From Sterolibacterium sp964437515 (GTDB lineage: Bacteria > Pseudomonadota > Gammaproteobacteria > Burkholderiales > Rhodocyclaceae), in the NCBI GenBank assembly GCA_964437515.1, contig CAYTHB010000030.1:1-32230 (forward strand): a stretch of 32,230 nucleotides of DNA, in the 5' to 3' direction. Below are positions 1 to 6,794 of this stretch, one piece after another. The notes beneath the pieces were generated by a model. It searched no databases and was not told the origin of the DNA. It saw only the letters and a list, made by a program, of their open reading frames with translations. Positions within the stretch are counted from its first letter, which is position 1, and each line of letters starts with the position of its first letter. The translations under genes and the position numbers were made by a program.

Positions 1-499
1 AGCTGCGCTGTGGGATCAGGATGCGATTTTGTACATCGCCATTGTCGGTGACGATGATGAGCAAAATACGTTTTTCGGACAGGCTCAGGAACTCAATCTG
101 GCGAATACGTGGTGTCTGGTGACGTGGCGCAACGACGACGCTGGCGAAGTGCGTGAGCTGCGAGAGGAGTTGTGATGCCTGGCTGATGACGCGCTGTGTC
201 TGGTCGGGCAGGATGGCACTCTGGATTTCATCGATTTCGGTGCGATCCAGCGGCTTGACGGTCAGCAGGGAATCGACGAATAGGCGGTAGCCACGGGGTG
301 TGGGAATACGCCCTGCAGAGGTGTGCGGACTGGTAATGAAGCCGTGTTCCTCAAGGTCGGACATGACATTACGGATGGTCGCGGGCGAGAGCTCCAGTGG
401 TGAATGGCGTGCAAGCGTTCGTGAGCCGACCGGCTGACCTTCATCGATGTAACGCTCGATCAGGGTCTTAAGCAGGGCTTGGGCACGCAGGTCGATCAT
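1..499 (-). CDS. hrcA: Heat-inducible transcription repressor HrcA (N-terminal part, runs off the window)
   Basis: HrcA represses heat-shock chaperone operons by binding the CIRCE operator, and its activity depends on GroEL. About 166 N-terminal residues are visible of the usual roughly 340. The reading frame from the ATG at 499-497 gives MIDLRAQALLKTLIERYIDE followed by GQPVGSRTLARHSPLELSPA and TIRNVMSDLEEHGFI. That is the winged-helix DNA-binding domain, with the family-typical 'PVGSRTL' and 'SPATIRNVM' stretches. 'SPHTSAGRIPTPRGYR' links it to the start of the effector domain. The C-terminal part lies beyond base 1. The gene is preceded on the same strand by a small unknown gene 36 nt upstream and may be co-transcribed with it. 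I found no CIRCE-like inverted repeat nearby, so there is no sign of autoregulation through CIRCE in this window. Confidence 0.95.
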   Translation of the reverse strand, partial: MIDLRAQALLKTLIERYIDEGQPVGSRTLARHSPLELSPATIRNVMSDLEEHGFITSPHTSAGRIPTPRGYRLFVDSLLTVKPLDRTEIDEIQSAILPDQTQRVISQASQLLSQLTHFASVVVAPRHQTPRIRQIEFLSLSEKRILLIIVTDNGDVQNRILIPQRS

Positions 500-535
500 G
501 GGAGCTTGACCCTGTATAGGGGAGGTTACGGAAGT

Positions 536-799
536 TTATTGTTCGCGATGGTTGAACAAGCGCAACATGGTATTGAAGGCTGTTGAGCTGTGTTGCGGAT
601 TGTAGCGATCAAACAGACGGTTTTGCCGCTCGTGCCGCTCAATGGGCAGCGTGTCGAGGATGCGCTGGCGTTCGTTGGCAATTTCCTGACACATTCGATC
701 GGTGACGAAAAGAAAAGGAATCGGAACGTATAGACCATCCCGTCCCGGCAGGTGGTAGCGTGTTGAAAGCGGGGAGGCGACCTGGGAAGTTTTTTTCAT
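536..799 (-). CDS. Hypothetical protein, 87 aa
   Basis: I do not recognise this protein. It is 87 residues, soluble and rich in Arg and Gln, beginning MKKTSQVASPLSTRYHLPGR. There is a short hydrophobic patch (LYVPIPFLFV) near residues 23-32 and a charged helical stretch (CQEIANERQRILDTLPIERH) after it. It has no signal peptide and no cysteine pair. A GAGG motif 8 nt upstream of the ATG supports the start. It lies 36 nt upstream of hrcA in the same orientation, so it is plausibly the first gene of the hrcA transcript. A link to heat-shock control would be inference from position only. The reading frame could be spurious, but the ribosome-binding site and the placement argue for a real gene. 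Confidence 0.55.
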   Translation of the reverse strand: MKKTSQVASPLSTRYHLPGRDGLYVPIPFLFVTDRMCQEIANERQRILDTLPIERHERQNRLFDRYNPQHSSTAFNTMLRLFNHREQ

Positions 800-936
800 G
801 GCAGGAACCTCACGAAGGTGCGAGGAATCAAACAGAGAGTCATACGAGCATTTTACTGTTCATTTGTGAGAAGGTGCGCCTTGCTTGACAGGGCAATCGC
901 ATGAAGCCCTCTTTCGCGGCGAGATTGTTGCCCTCT

Positions 937-1056
937 CCCGTCATTCCGGCCAAATACAGCACCATTATCCCGTCATTCTGCGCAAGCGCAGCGCAGTCGC
1001 AGAATCCACAGCACCGACCCGGCACAAACCCCATGGACCCTGCGACTTCGCGCAGG
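937..1056. repeat. REP-like intergenic element: repeated CCCGTCATTC plus two hairpins
   Basis: The 800-1219 interval holds no convincing gene. Inside it the 10-mer cccgtcattc occurs at 937-946 and again at 969-978. Two inverted repeats follow. ATTCTGCG (975-982) pairs with CGCAGAAT (998-1005), and CCTGCG (1039-1044) pairs with CGCAGG (1051-1056). The pattern 'CCGTCATTC(T)GCG...CGCAGAATCCA ... TGGACCCTGCG..CGCAGG' resembles the dispersed REP/dRS-type palindromes found between genes in many proteobacteria. Those often read as 'GTCATTCCCGCGAAAGCGGGAATCCA'. This copy looks imperfect because its outer right end is not a clean GAATGAC. Whether it is repeated elsewhere in the genome cannot be seen from this window. 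Confidence 0.55.
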
Positions 1057-1190
1057 AAGGTGATTTTTGTAGGCGGGCTTGATGAACTTCATGCGATTGC
1101 TCTGCCTTGCTTGATTTCATGAACGAATACCGGTGTTTCATCCATTAAAATGAAAAGCGATGCTTCATGTGGCGCATGACAGGCTCACGG

Positions 1191-1196
1191 TAGAAT
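1191..1196 (+). promoter_or_regulatory. Possible -10 element (TAGAAT) ahead of the secreted-protein gene
   Basis: TAGAAT lies 24 bp before the likely ATG at 1220, in the context cacggTAGAATgctc. No good -35 hexamer sits 16-18 bp upstream, so this is a weak call based on one hexamer and its distance to the start codon. If real it would drive the four-gene run 1220-3543. Confidence 0.25.
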
Positions 1197-1219
1197 GCTC
1201 ATTTTTAGACGAGGTCATC

Positions 1220-1786
1220 ATGGTCATGGCGATGAATGCAGTAGATATTGTGCGGTTGCGTTTCACGGGAGCGGTGCTCCTGATGATATTGGGCATCGGA
1301 TTGGGTGTTGCCCATGCAGCACCATCGACACCATCGGCATCATCGGCATCATCGGCTCCGCCTTCTGCCTCACCAAAAGGTGCACAAAACACCAAGCCCC
1401 CCAAGGATGCAAAAACAGGCACGCCCCCTCAGTCGCCCGTATTCAACAAACTGAAACCTGGGCCCGTGTTGCGGGTCGGGATGGCGAGTATCGCCAGTTT
1501 GCTGAAGGAGGCTCAGATGAAGCCTTCGCTGAAGCGATCTGAGTACCTTGAGCTCGCCGACAAGGTGGATGCTGAAATGCGGAATATGGTCAAGATGCGC
1601 AAGCTCGGCGAGAAGCCGGATCGTGTCTTTCAGGAGATTTACACCGATATGCTTTTGGCGACGACCCTGATGCGTCGCGACAAGACCAAAATCGAACATG
1701 CGGGTGTGCTGGCTTTGACGCAGTGTCTGAAAAATTACGCCAAGTACTTTGATCATCCGGGATGGACAGGGCCGCAAGGTGTCTGA
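1220..1786 (+). CDS. Secreted or periplasmic protein of unknown function
   Basis: The product is a 188-residue protein with a clear Sec signal peptide: a short N-terminus with two Arg residues, a hydrophobic core (TGAVLLMILGIGLGV) and an AHA-A type cleavage site. A Pro/Ser/Ala-rich linker follows, partly encoded by four 9-bp repeats at 1322-1357. The remaining ~120 residues are helical and charged, with a single Cys in 'ALTQCLKNYAKYFDHPGW'. I do not recognise the family. The longer frame beginning at 1160 would bury the signal peptide 20 residues in. The ACGAGG at 1209-1214 supports ATG 1220 (or 1226). The stop is 27 nt before the next gene, which has its own strong ribosome-binding site. Confidence 0.7.
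   Translation: MVMAMNAVDIVRLRFTGAVLLMILGIGLGVAHAAPSTPSASSASSAPPSASPKGAQNTKPPKDAKTGTPPQSPVFNKLKPGPVLRVGMASIASLLKEAQMKPSLKRSEYLELADKVDAEMRNMVKMRKLGEKPDRVFQEIYTDMLLATTLMRRDKTKIEHAGVLALTQCLKNYAKYFDHPGWTGPQGV
1322..1357. repeat. Four 9-bp tandem repeats (CCATCGGCA-like) in a linker
   Basis: Four consecutive 9-mers (ccatcgaca, ccatcggca, tcatcggca, tcatcggct) lie in frame. They encode Pro/Ser-Ser-Thr/Ala triplets in the linker after the signal peptide. Because the unit is a multiple of three, gain or loss of a unit would change linker length without shifting the frame. Confidence 0.7.
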
Positions 1787-1813
1787 GGGTTATATCTTGT
1801 CAGGAGGTGTTGA

Positions 1814-2212
1814 ATGTTTGACGGCATGACCAGTTTTTTGGCGCACTGGGCCATGCTTGTGCTGGCACTATGGCTGGCCAGCAAATTGTTCTCAGGCTTA
1901 CGATTTGAGACGCAGGGAGCCTTGCTGATCTCCGCACTGCTGCTGGGTTTTGTGAATGCTTTTGTTAAACCACTGGTCATTTTGCTGACGCTGCCATTTA
2001 CCTTGATTACCTTGGGATTGTTTTTGCTGGTCATTAACGCTTTGATGATCAAGCTGGTGGCCGCGATGGTGAGTGGTTTCAAACTCTCGGGATTCTGGAC
2101 GGCATTTTTTGCCAGCATTTTCATTTCCTTGTTTAGCTTTGCTGTGGGTTATTTTCTTTCTGCCGATGAGGTGAGCTTTCACACTGCTTCGGACAACAGC
2201 CTCTGGATTTGA
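1814..2212 (+). CDS. Phage-holin-4-2 superfamily (PF04020) small integral membrane protein
   Basis: The product is a 132-residue membrane protein with about four hydrophobic segments, near residues 11-28, 36-60, 63-90 and 97-117. The 'GLRFETQGALLISALLLGFVN' and 'VKPLVILLTLPFTLITLG' stretches are typical of the PF04020/YvlD-like family. The family carries 'phage holin' in its name but is widespread as a chromosomal gene of unknown role. Nothing here suggests a prophage. CAGGAGGTG a few bases before the ATG is the strongest ribosome-binding site in this operon. The gene is followed 6 nt later by the ArsC/YffB-like gene, consistent with co-transcription. Confidence 0.9.
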   Translation: MFDGMTSFLAHWAMLVLALWLASKLFSGLRFETQGALLISALLLGFVNAFVKPLVILLTLPFTLITLGLFLLVINALMIKLVAAMVSGFKLSGFWTAFFASIFISLFSFAVGYFLSADEVSFHTASDNSLWI

Positions 2213-2218
2213 CGGCTC

Positions 2219-2620
2219 ATGGTAAAGACAAGAAATACGGTTGTTCCAGACCTCCCCGTCACACTCTATGGCATCAGGAACTGCACGACAATGAAAAATA
2301 CCCTCGCATGGTTTGATGCACATGGGATTCCCACTGTTTTTCATGATTACAAGAAGGCCGGTGTTCCAGAGATGCATCTCGTTCGCTGGTGCAATGTGCT
2401 GGGGTGGTCGTCTTTGCTGAACGCACGGGGTACAACGTGGCGAAAACTCTTACCGGAGCAACAGGCGGTGACGACGCAATCTCAGGCCGTGGCGTTGATG
2501 TGCGCGTATCCGAGTCTCATTCGCCGTCCGGTCATTGAGATGGCGGGTAAATTGCTTGTTGGATTTGATCCTGATGCATTGGAAATCACGTTGTTATCTG
2601 TGTCGGAGTCATCATCATGA
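2219..2620 (+). CDS. ArsC/Spx-family reductase-like protein (YffB type)
   Basis: The product is 133 residues with the thioredoxin-fold ArsC layout. 'VTLYGIRNCTTMKNTLAWFD' holds the single N-terminal Cys (about residue 22). 'LLNARGTTWRKL' lies mid-protein, and 'PSLIRRPVIEMAGKLLVGFD' carries the family's C-terminal RP motif. These features match YffB/Spx-like proteins, whose substrate is uncertain and probably a glutathione- or thiol-linked one rather than arsenate. The 12 residues before VTLYG are a short extension. No in-frame alternative ATG was seen, and the start lies 6 nt after the previous stop without an obvious Shine-Dalgarno. Its stop overlaps the hslO start as ATGA, so the two are almost certainly translated together, pairing a thiol enzyme with a redox chaperone. 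Confidence 0.88.
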   Translation: MVKTRNTVVPDLPVTLYGIRNCTTMKNTLAWFDAHGIPTVFHDYKKAGVPEMHLVRWCNVLGWSSLLNARGTTWRKLLPEQQAVTTQSQAVALMCAYPSLIRRPVIEMAGKLLVGFDPDALEITLLSVSESSS

Positions 2621-3543
2621 GCCAAGCAACGCCTCCATTTTCAAGTCAGGTGACCCGTTTCCTGTTTGAAAATATGGATATTTGCGGGGTGCTCGTGCAG
2701 CTGACTGATGCTTGGGAAGGTATGCATCATGGACGTGGGTACGCGTCCCGTGCCCAGACTCTGCTAGGAGAAATGTCGGCTGTGGCCGCATTGATGGGCG
2801 GAGGCCTCAAGGCGGCGGGGCGGTTGACCTTTCAGATACAGGGGCAAGGTGCCATCTCGATGCTGGTGGTGGATTGCGAACAGGTCGTTGATGGCGATCT
2901 GTTGTTGCGAGGGATGGTGCGTTGCGACGAGAGTCAGCAAGAGAAACTGGATAAGGCGCATCTGCCATTGAAAGAATTGCTGGGAGAGGGCACGCTGCTG
3001 TTCAGCTTGCAAAGCGACACAACGGATAGACCCTATCAAAGTCAGGTGCCTTTGTCGGGTGATTCCATGGCAAACGTGTTTGAACTGTTCATGAGCCAGT
3101 CTGCCCAGCAGGATGCGCGACTGTGGCTTTTTTCAGATGAGCATTCGGCTTGCGCCTTGTTTTTGCAAACGCTGCCTCCGGGCAAACGTGACGAAATGAC
3201 AACGGCAGTCGATCCTGATCCCGATGGTTGGAACCGGATACAACAACTGGCTTCCACCGTGCGCGCCGGAGAAATGATGCTGCCGCCGGAAGTTCTGTTG
3301 TCACGTTTGTTTACCGAAGACACCTTGCGCGTATTCCCGCCCCGCAAGGTGCGCTACTATTGTCCGAGAGATGAAGATCGGGTGCGTAGCATGCTGGTGT
3401 CACTCGGTCGCGACGAGATTGCTGGCTTGCTGGCCGAGCATGGGGAAATCCGTATCCATGACGAAATTTGCAACCAGGAATATCGCTTTGGCCCGGGCGT
3501 GCTGGATGAGTTGTTTCCCTCATCGGGTCAGACGCTCCATTGA
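2617..3543 (+). CDS. hslO: Hsp33-family molecular chaperone with a degenerate zinc site
   Basis: Hsp33 is a cytosolic holdase switched on by oxidation. A C-terminal zinc held by four cysteines (CxC and CxxC) is released when they form disulfides. The 308-residue product matches the family in the N-terminal domain, including 'YASRAQTLLGEMSAVAALM' and 'GRLTFQIQGQGAISMLVVD'. The C-terminal 'SMLVSLGRDEIAGLL' linker is also typical. At the zinc site this copy reads C249-P-R251 where CxC is expected and D282-E-I-C285 where CxxC is expected, so two of the four ligands are replaced. The bases (tgt at 3361, aga at 3367, gac at 3460, tgc at 3469) leave no doubt about the translation. C249 and C285 could still form one disulfide. 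The fold call is sure, but the classical zinc redox switch is doubtful. Confidence 0.95.
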   Translation: MSQATPPFSSQVTRFLFENMDICGVLVQLTDAWEGMHHGRGYASRAQTLLGEMSAVAALMGGGLKAAGRLTFQIQGQGAISMLVVDCEQVVDGDLLLRGMVRCDESQQEKLDKAHLPLKELLGEGTLLFSLQSDTTDRPYQSQVPLSGDSMANVFELFMSQSAQQDARLWLFSDEHSACALFLQTLPPGKRDEMTTAVDPDPDGWNRIQQLASTVRAGEMMLPPEVLLSRLFTEDTLRVFPPRKVRYYCPRDEDRVRSMLVSLGRDEIAGLLAEHGEIRIHDEICNQEYRFGPGVLDELFPSSGQTLH

Positions 3544-3546
3544 TGC

Positions 3547-4230
3547 TCAAAAGCTGATTTCGACGATTCCGCCTGTACGCGCAATTCCGCTGAGGGTATG
3601 GCCATTGGCCATTCGAACCTGCACGACTTGACCTTCGCTGGCCGTATTCAGCGCACGTCCATCACCGCTACTGACTTGAAAGGCGACACCTTGAGCTATC
3701 ACCTTGACGCTTTGCCCTTGTTGCACAGCGTTGGCTTGTCGCAGCATGTCTCCTCGCAGGGGGCGGCCGGCAGGAAGTGATTGGCGGGTGGTACGACCCA
3801 TTGCCTGATTCATGTCAGTCAGCAAACCGTCCGGGAGTGCGGTGAGATCTCCTGTGTTGCGCGTCAGATCTGATTCGGAAAGAGTTTGCCCTTGGGTCAA
3901 TGCACGTGCCGTGACGAGATATTCTCCTTGCACACGAATGCGTAGTGGAACATAGATTTTCCAGCCCCCTTCGTTTTGGCAGCGCACCATGACGCTGGTG
4001 TTTCCCCACAGCCGACTACCCGGTGTCAGGCTTACCGCAAATTCCTTGCAGGGCATCAGATGATTACGCGGGTCGAGTGGCGTGATGGCAAAGCTGACTT
4101 GACCGGGTAATCCCTGGGTCTGGATTTTCAAGAAATCTTCGACGGCTTTGATGACGGGAGGCGATTCCTGAAATGCTTGGGCTGATATGGCGAACATCAG
4201 AGAGACACACCACAGCCACAGAAATTTCAT
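3547..4230 (-). CDS. flgA: Flagellar basal-body P-ring formation protein FlgA
   Basis: FlgA is a periplasmic chaperone for FlgI during P-ring assembly around the flagellar rod. The 227-residue product has a signal peptide (MKFLWLWCVSLMFAISAQAF). It has two N-domain cysteines ('LMPCKEF' and 'MVRCQNEGGWKIYVP') spaced as in the family. The SAF-type C-terminal part contains 'VTARALTQGQTLSESDL', 'GRTTRQSLPAGRPLRGDML' and 'QGQSVKVIAQGVAFQVSSGD'. The C-terminus ends in the typical 'NGHTLSGIARTGGIVEI' form. It sits 14 nt downstream of thyA and converges on hslO with a 3-nt gap. No other flagellar gene is in the window. flgA is often next to flgB, so this copy looks detached from its operon. Confidence 0.93.
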   Translation of the reverse strand: MKFLWLWCVSLMFAISAQAFQESPPVIKAVEDFLKIQTQGLPGQVSFAITPLDPRNHLMPCKEFAVSLTPGSRLWGNTSVMVRCQNEGGWKIYVPLRIRVQGEYLVTARALTQGQTLSESDLTRNTGDLTALPDGLLTDMNQAMGRTTRQSLPAGRPLRGDMLRQANAVQQGQSVKVIAQGVAFQVSSGDGRALNTASEGQVVQVRMANGHTLSGIARTGGIVEISF

Positions 4231-4244
4231 GGTGGTTTTCCTGC

Positions 4245-5039
4245 TTATACCGCAACCGGCGCGGCGATGTGAGGTTGAGGATGGTAGTCGATCAGGGTGA
4301 AGTCTTCGTAACGAAAATCAAAAATATTTTGAACGGCCGGGTTGATGTGCAGTGTAGGTAAAGTACCCGGAGCACGTGTCAATTGCAGGCGAGCCTGTTC
4401 GAGATGATTGGTGTAGAGATGGGCATCGCCCAGCGTATGGACAAAATCACCCGGACGGTAGCCGCAGACCTGAGCTAGCATGATCGTGAGCAGTGCGTAT
4501 GAGGCGATGTTGAAGGGAACGCCCAGAAAGATATCGGCACTGCGTTGATAGAGCTGGCAGGATAAACGTCCATCAGCCACATAAAACTGGAACAGGGCAT
4601 GGCAGGGCGGTAGTTTCATTTTTGGAATATCACCCGGGTTCCAGGCCGTCACGATATGGCGACGTGAGTCGGGGTTCGTTTTCAGGCCATGAACAAGTTC
4701 GGTGATTTGGTCGATCTCGTGTCCTTCGGCAGTTTGCCAGCGTCGCCATTGCTTTCCATAGACCGGCCCTAAATCTCCGTTGGCATCGGCCCAATCATCC
4801 CAGATCGACACACCATGGTCTTTGAGATAGCGAATGTTGGTGGAGCCTTGCAGAAACCACAAAAGCTCGTGAATGATGGATCGCGTGTGCAGTTTTTTGG
4901 TCGTCAGGAGTGGAAAGCCTTGAGCCAGGTCAAAGCGCATCTGCCAGCCAAAGACGGAACGTGTTCCTGTGCCGGTACGGTCGTTTTTTTCGTGGCCATG
5001 TTCAAGCACATGGCGCATGAGATCAAGATAAGGCTGCAT
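4245..5039 (-). CDS. thyA: Thymidylate synthase
   Basis: This enzyme methylates dUMP to dTMP using methylene-tetrahydrofolate, in the cytosol. The 264 residues are the standard length of the short bacterial ThyA and start MQPYLDLMRHVLEHG. Visible landmarks are 'NDRTGTGTRSVFG', 'LHTRSIIHELLWFLQGSTNI', 'VYGKQWRRW', the catalytic Cys in 'LPPCHALFQFYV', the nucleotide-binding 'LYQRSADIFLGVPFNIASYA' and 'LGDAHLYTNHLEQ'. All expected motifs are intact. The start lies 75 bp from the divergent aminopeptidase gene, so the two share an intergenic promoter region. flgA follows 14 nt downstream. No folA is seen next to it. Confidence 0.98.
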   Translation of the reverse strand: MQPYLDLMRHVLEHGHEKNDRTGTGTRSVFGWQMRFDLAQGFPLLTTKKLHTRSIIHELLWFLQGSTNIRYLKDHGVSIWDDWADANGDLGPVYGKQWRRWQTAEGHEIDQITELVHGLKTNPDSRRHIVTAWNPGDIPKMKLPPCHALFQFYVADGRLSCQLYQRSADIFLGVPFNIASYALLTIMLAQVCGYRPGDFVHTLGDAHLYTNHLEQARLQLTRAPGTLPTLHINPAVQNIFDFRYEDFTLIDYHPQPHIAAPVAV

Positions 5040-5082
5040 GATGATGAGGTATTTGCGCGAAAGGGAGATGTAGAGCCAAGGC

Positions 5083-5088
5083 TATAAT
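5083..5088 (+). promoter_or_regulatory. Consensus -10 hexamer (TATAAT) for the aminopeptidase gene
   Basis: A perfect TATAAT lies in the 75-bp divergent interval between thyA and the aminopeptidase gene, 26 bp before the latter's ATG. The predicted transcript start (around 5095) would leave a short leader containing the AGGA ribosome-binding site at 5103-5106. No strong -35 hexamer is seen at 16-18 bp upstream, so strength or activator dependence is unknown. Confidence 0.45.
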
Positions 5089-5114
5089 CGGAGGCATTTT
5101 ATAGGAATTACGTT

Positions 5115-6716
5115 ATGGCACCTTCTGCACGCCGCGATACGGCACACAGCAAATCCTTCGAACCCTTTTCATCCCTTGCCCGACTTGAGTGCATCACTGC
5201 TCCGATGCATGATGTGTCGGGTGAGACAGGGCATGTTCTGATGATTCTTTCGAAGCAAAAGAAACTGCCAGACGACCTGCCTGCCGTGACGCAACTGGAG
5301 CGTGTACTCAAACGTCGCGAAATGAAGCCGGAGGAACTCGCCAAAACGCCCGTGGCCATTGATCTTGCGCATGGCGGATGTTGTGTTTATGTCATGCTGG
5401 ACGATCAAAGCGATCGCTACACGCAGCATGATGTCCTGCGCAAGGCGGTCATGCTTCTGGCGGAGGAGACCCCGGACAGTATGGCGTTGGCCGTATGGGG
5501 TGTGACGGAAGATATGCAACAACGCTGGGTGCGTGATGCCTTGTATGTCATGTGGGTTAATGGAGCCGCCTTGCCATCACGCAAGAAAAAGCCAGCGCGT
5601 TCGCTCAAACGGCTGGTGTTGTACGGTGTCGAGAATAAAAATCAGGGCAAAAACTATGCTGATATCGCTGCGCTGGCACAGGCCAATTTACTGGCGCGGC
5701 AGCTCACCGTCATGCCTGCCAATGAGCTGACACCAGCGCATTATCGGGAAAAGATACGCGTCCTCGCAAAAACGCAGGGATGGGGTATCAAAGAATTTGA
5801 TTTTTGTACCTTGCAGAAAATGGGCGCGGGTGCTTTTTGTGCCGTGGCGCAGGGAAGTCATGAAGCCGATGCGGCGATTGTGCATCTTTCATACAAGCCA
5901 GCATTGCCGGGTACGACGCCTCGCGTTGCCTTGGTGGGTAAGGGGATTTGTTTCGATACCGGAGGCCATAACCTCAAACCGGCACGTTACATGACGGGCA
6001 TGCATGAGGACATGAATGGCTCTGCGGTGGCCTTATCGCTTCTGCTGGCGATTCAGGCGCTTGCGCTGCCGGTGGCGGTGGATGTCTGGCTGGCAATAGC
6101 CCAGAATCATCTTTCTTCTCGCGCCTACAAACAAAATGACATCATCACCACGCTGGATGGTACACATGTCGAGATTGTTCATACCGATGCTGAAGGGCGT
6201 TTGGTGCTGGCGGATGCGCTGACGCTGGCGACGCGGCCGGATGAAAAAAAGGCGAAAACGAATAACCATGCAAAACAAACACAGCCTGATCTCGTGATCG
6301 ACTTTGCGACCTTGACGGGGAGCATGATTACGGCTTTGGGAACCCGTTATAGCGGCGTGTTTTCCAGTAATGATGCACTGGGACATCTGGCTGTGGAGGC
6401 CGGGCGGCTTTCGGGTGAGCGTGTCTGTCTGTTCCCCATGGACAGCGATTATGAACCTGCGCTCGATAGCAAGGTGGCGGATATCAAGCAGTGCACACTG
6501 GAAGGCGATGCGGATCACATTCTGGCAGCGCGCTTTTTGAAACGCTATACCCATGAGCGACCCTGGCTGCATCTGGATCTTTCGGCGGCCAATTGTAGCG
6601 GTGGTCTGGGGGCTGTTGCATCTGGCCAGACGGGCTTTGGGGTTGCATGGGGTGTCGCATTCCTGTCGTGTTGGCTCGAAAGCCGCGCTGAGTGTTGTGG
6701 GGACGTTACAACGTAA
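5115..6716 (+). CDS. Leucyl aminopeptidase family protein (M17, PepA-like)
   Basis: This is a cytosolic two-metal aminopeptidase removing N-terminal residues from peptides. The C-terminal catalytic domain carries the full M17 set. 'ALVGKGICFDTGGHNLKP' gives the metal-binding Lys and Asp and the catalytic Lys. 'MHEDMNGSAVALSLLLAI' gives the third ligand. 'EIVHTDAEGRLVLADALTLA' gives the Asp/Glu pair and catalytic Arg. 'VIDFATLTGSMITALG' follows. The N-terminal ~170 residues are divergent, as is usual in this family. At 533 residues it is slightly longer than E. coli PepA because of a Lys/Asn-rich insert after 'TLATRPDEKKAKTNNHAK'. It is divergent from thyA and 72 bp or more upstream of the next plus-strand gene. 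DNA-binding roles known for E. coli PepA cannot be inferred here. Confidence 0.93.
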   Translation: MAPSARRDTAHSKSFEPFSSLARLECITAPMHDVSGETGHVLMILSKQKKLPDDLPAVTQLERVLKRREMKPEELAKTPVAIDLAHGGCCVYVMLDDQSDRYTQHDVLRKAVMLLAEETPDSMALAVWGVTEDMQQRWVRDALYVMWVNGAALPSRKKKPARSLKRLVLYGVENKNQGKNYADIAALAQANLLARQLTVMPANELTPAHYREKIRVLAKTQGWGIKEFDFCTLQKMGAGAFCAVAQGSHEADAAIVHLSYKPALPGTTPRVALVGKGICFDTGGHNLKPARYMTGMHEDMNGSAVALSLLLAIQALALPVAVDVWLAIAQNHLSSRAYKQNDIITTLDGTHVEIVHTDAEGRLVLADALTLATRPDEKKAKTNNHAKQTQPDLVIDFATLTGSMITALGTRYSGVFSSNDALGHLAVEAGRLSGERVCLFPMDSDYEPALDSKVADIKQCTLEGDADHILAARFLKRYTHERPWLHLDLSAANCSGGLGAVASGQTGFGVAWGVAFLSCWLESRAECCGDVTT

Positions 6717-6794
6717 GATGGCTATTTTCTGGCGGTAAACCGTACAATTGCTTGGCATTGGTTTAATCTTTCCGTATCTGTCTGTAGGGTGCAG

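Noticed and set aside
1..800. CIRCE operator near hrcA
   Set aside because: No TTAGCACTC-type inverted repeat was found in the visible upstream region of hrcA or the 87-residue gene.
885..890. Perfect TTGACA (-35-like) on the plus strand
   Set aside because: No -10 hexamer 16-18 bp downstream and no gene begins nearby on that strand.
1814..2212. 'Holin' as a sign of a prophage
   Set aside because: The PF04020 family is a common chromosomal membrane protein. No lysis, integrase or structural phage genes are present.
6033..6758. 241-codon minus-strand open frame opposite the aminopeptidase gene
   Set aside because: Antisense to conserved M17 catalytic motifs, with no domain or ribosome-binding site.
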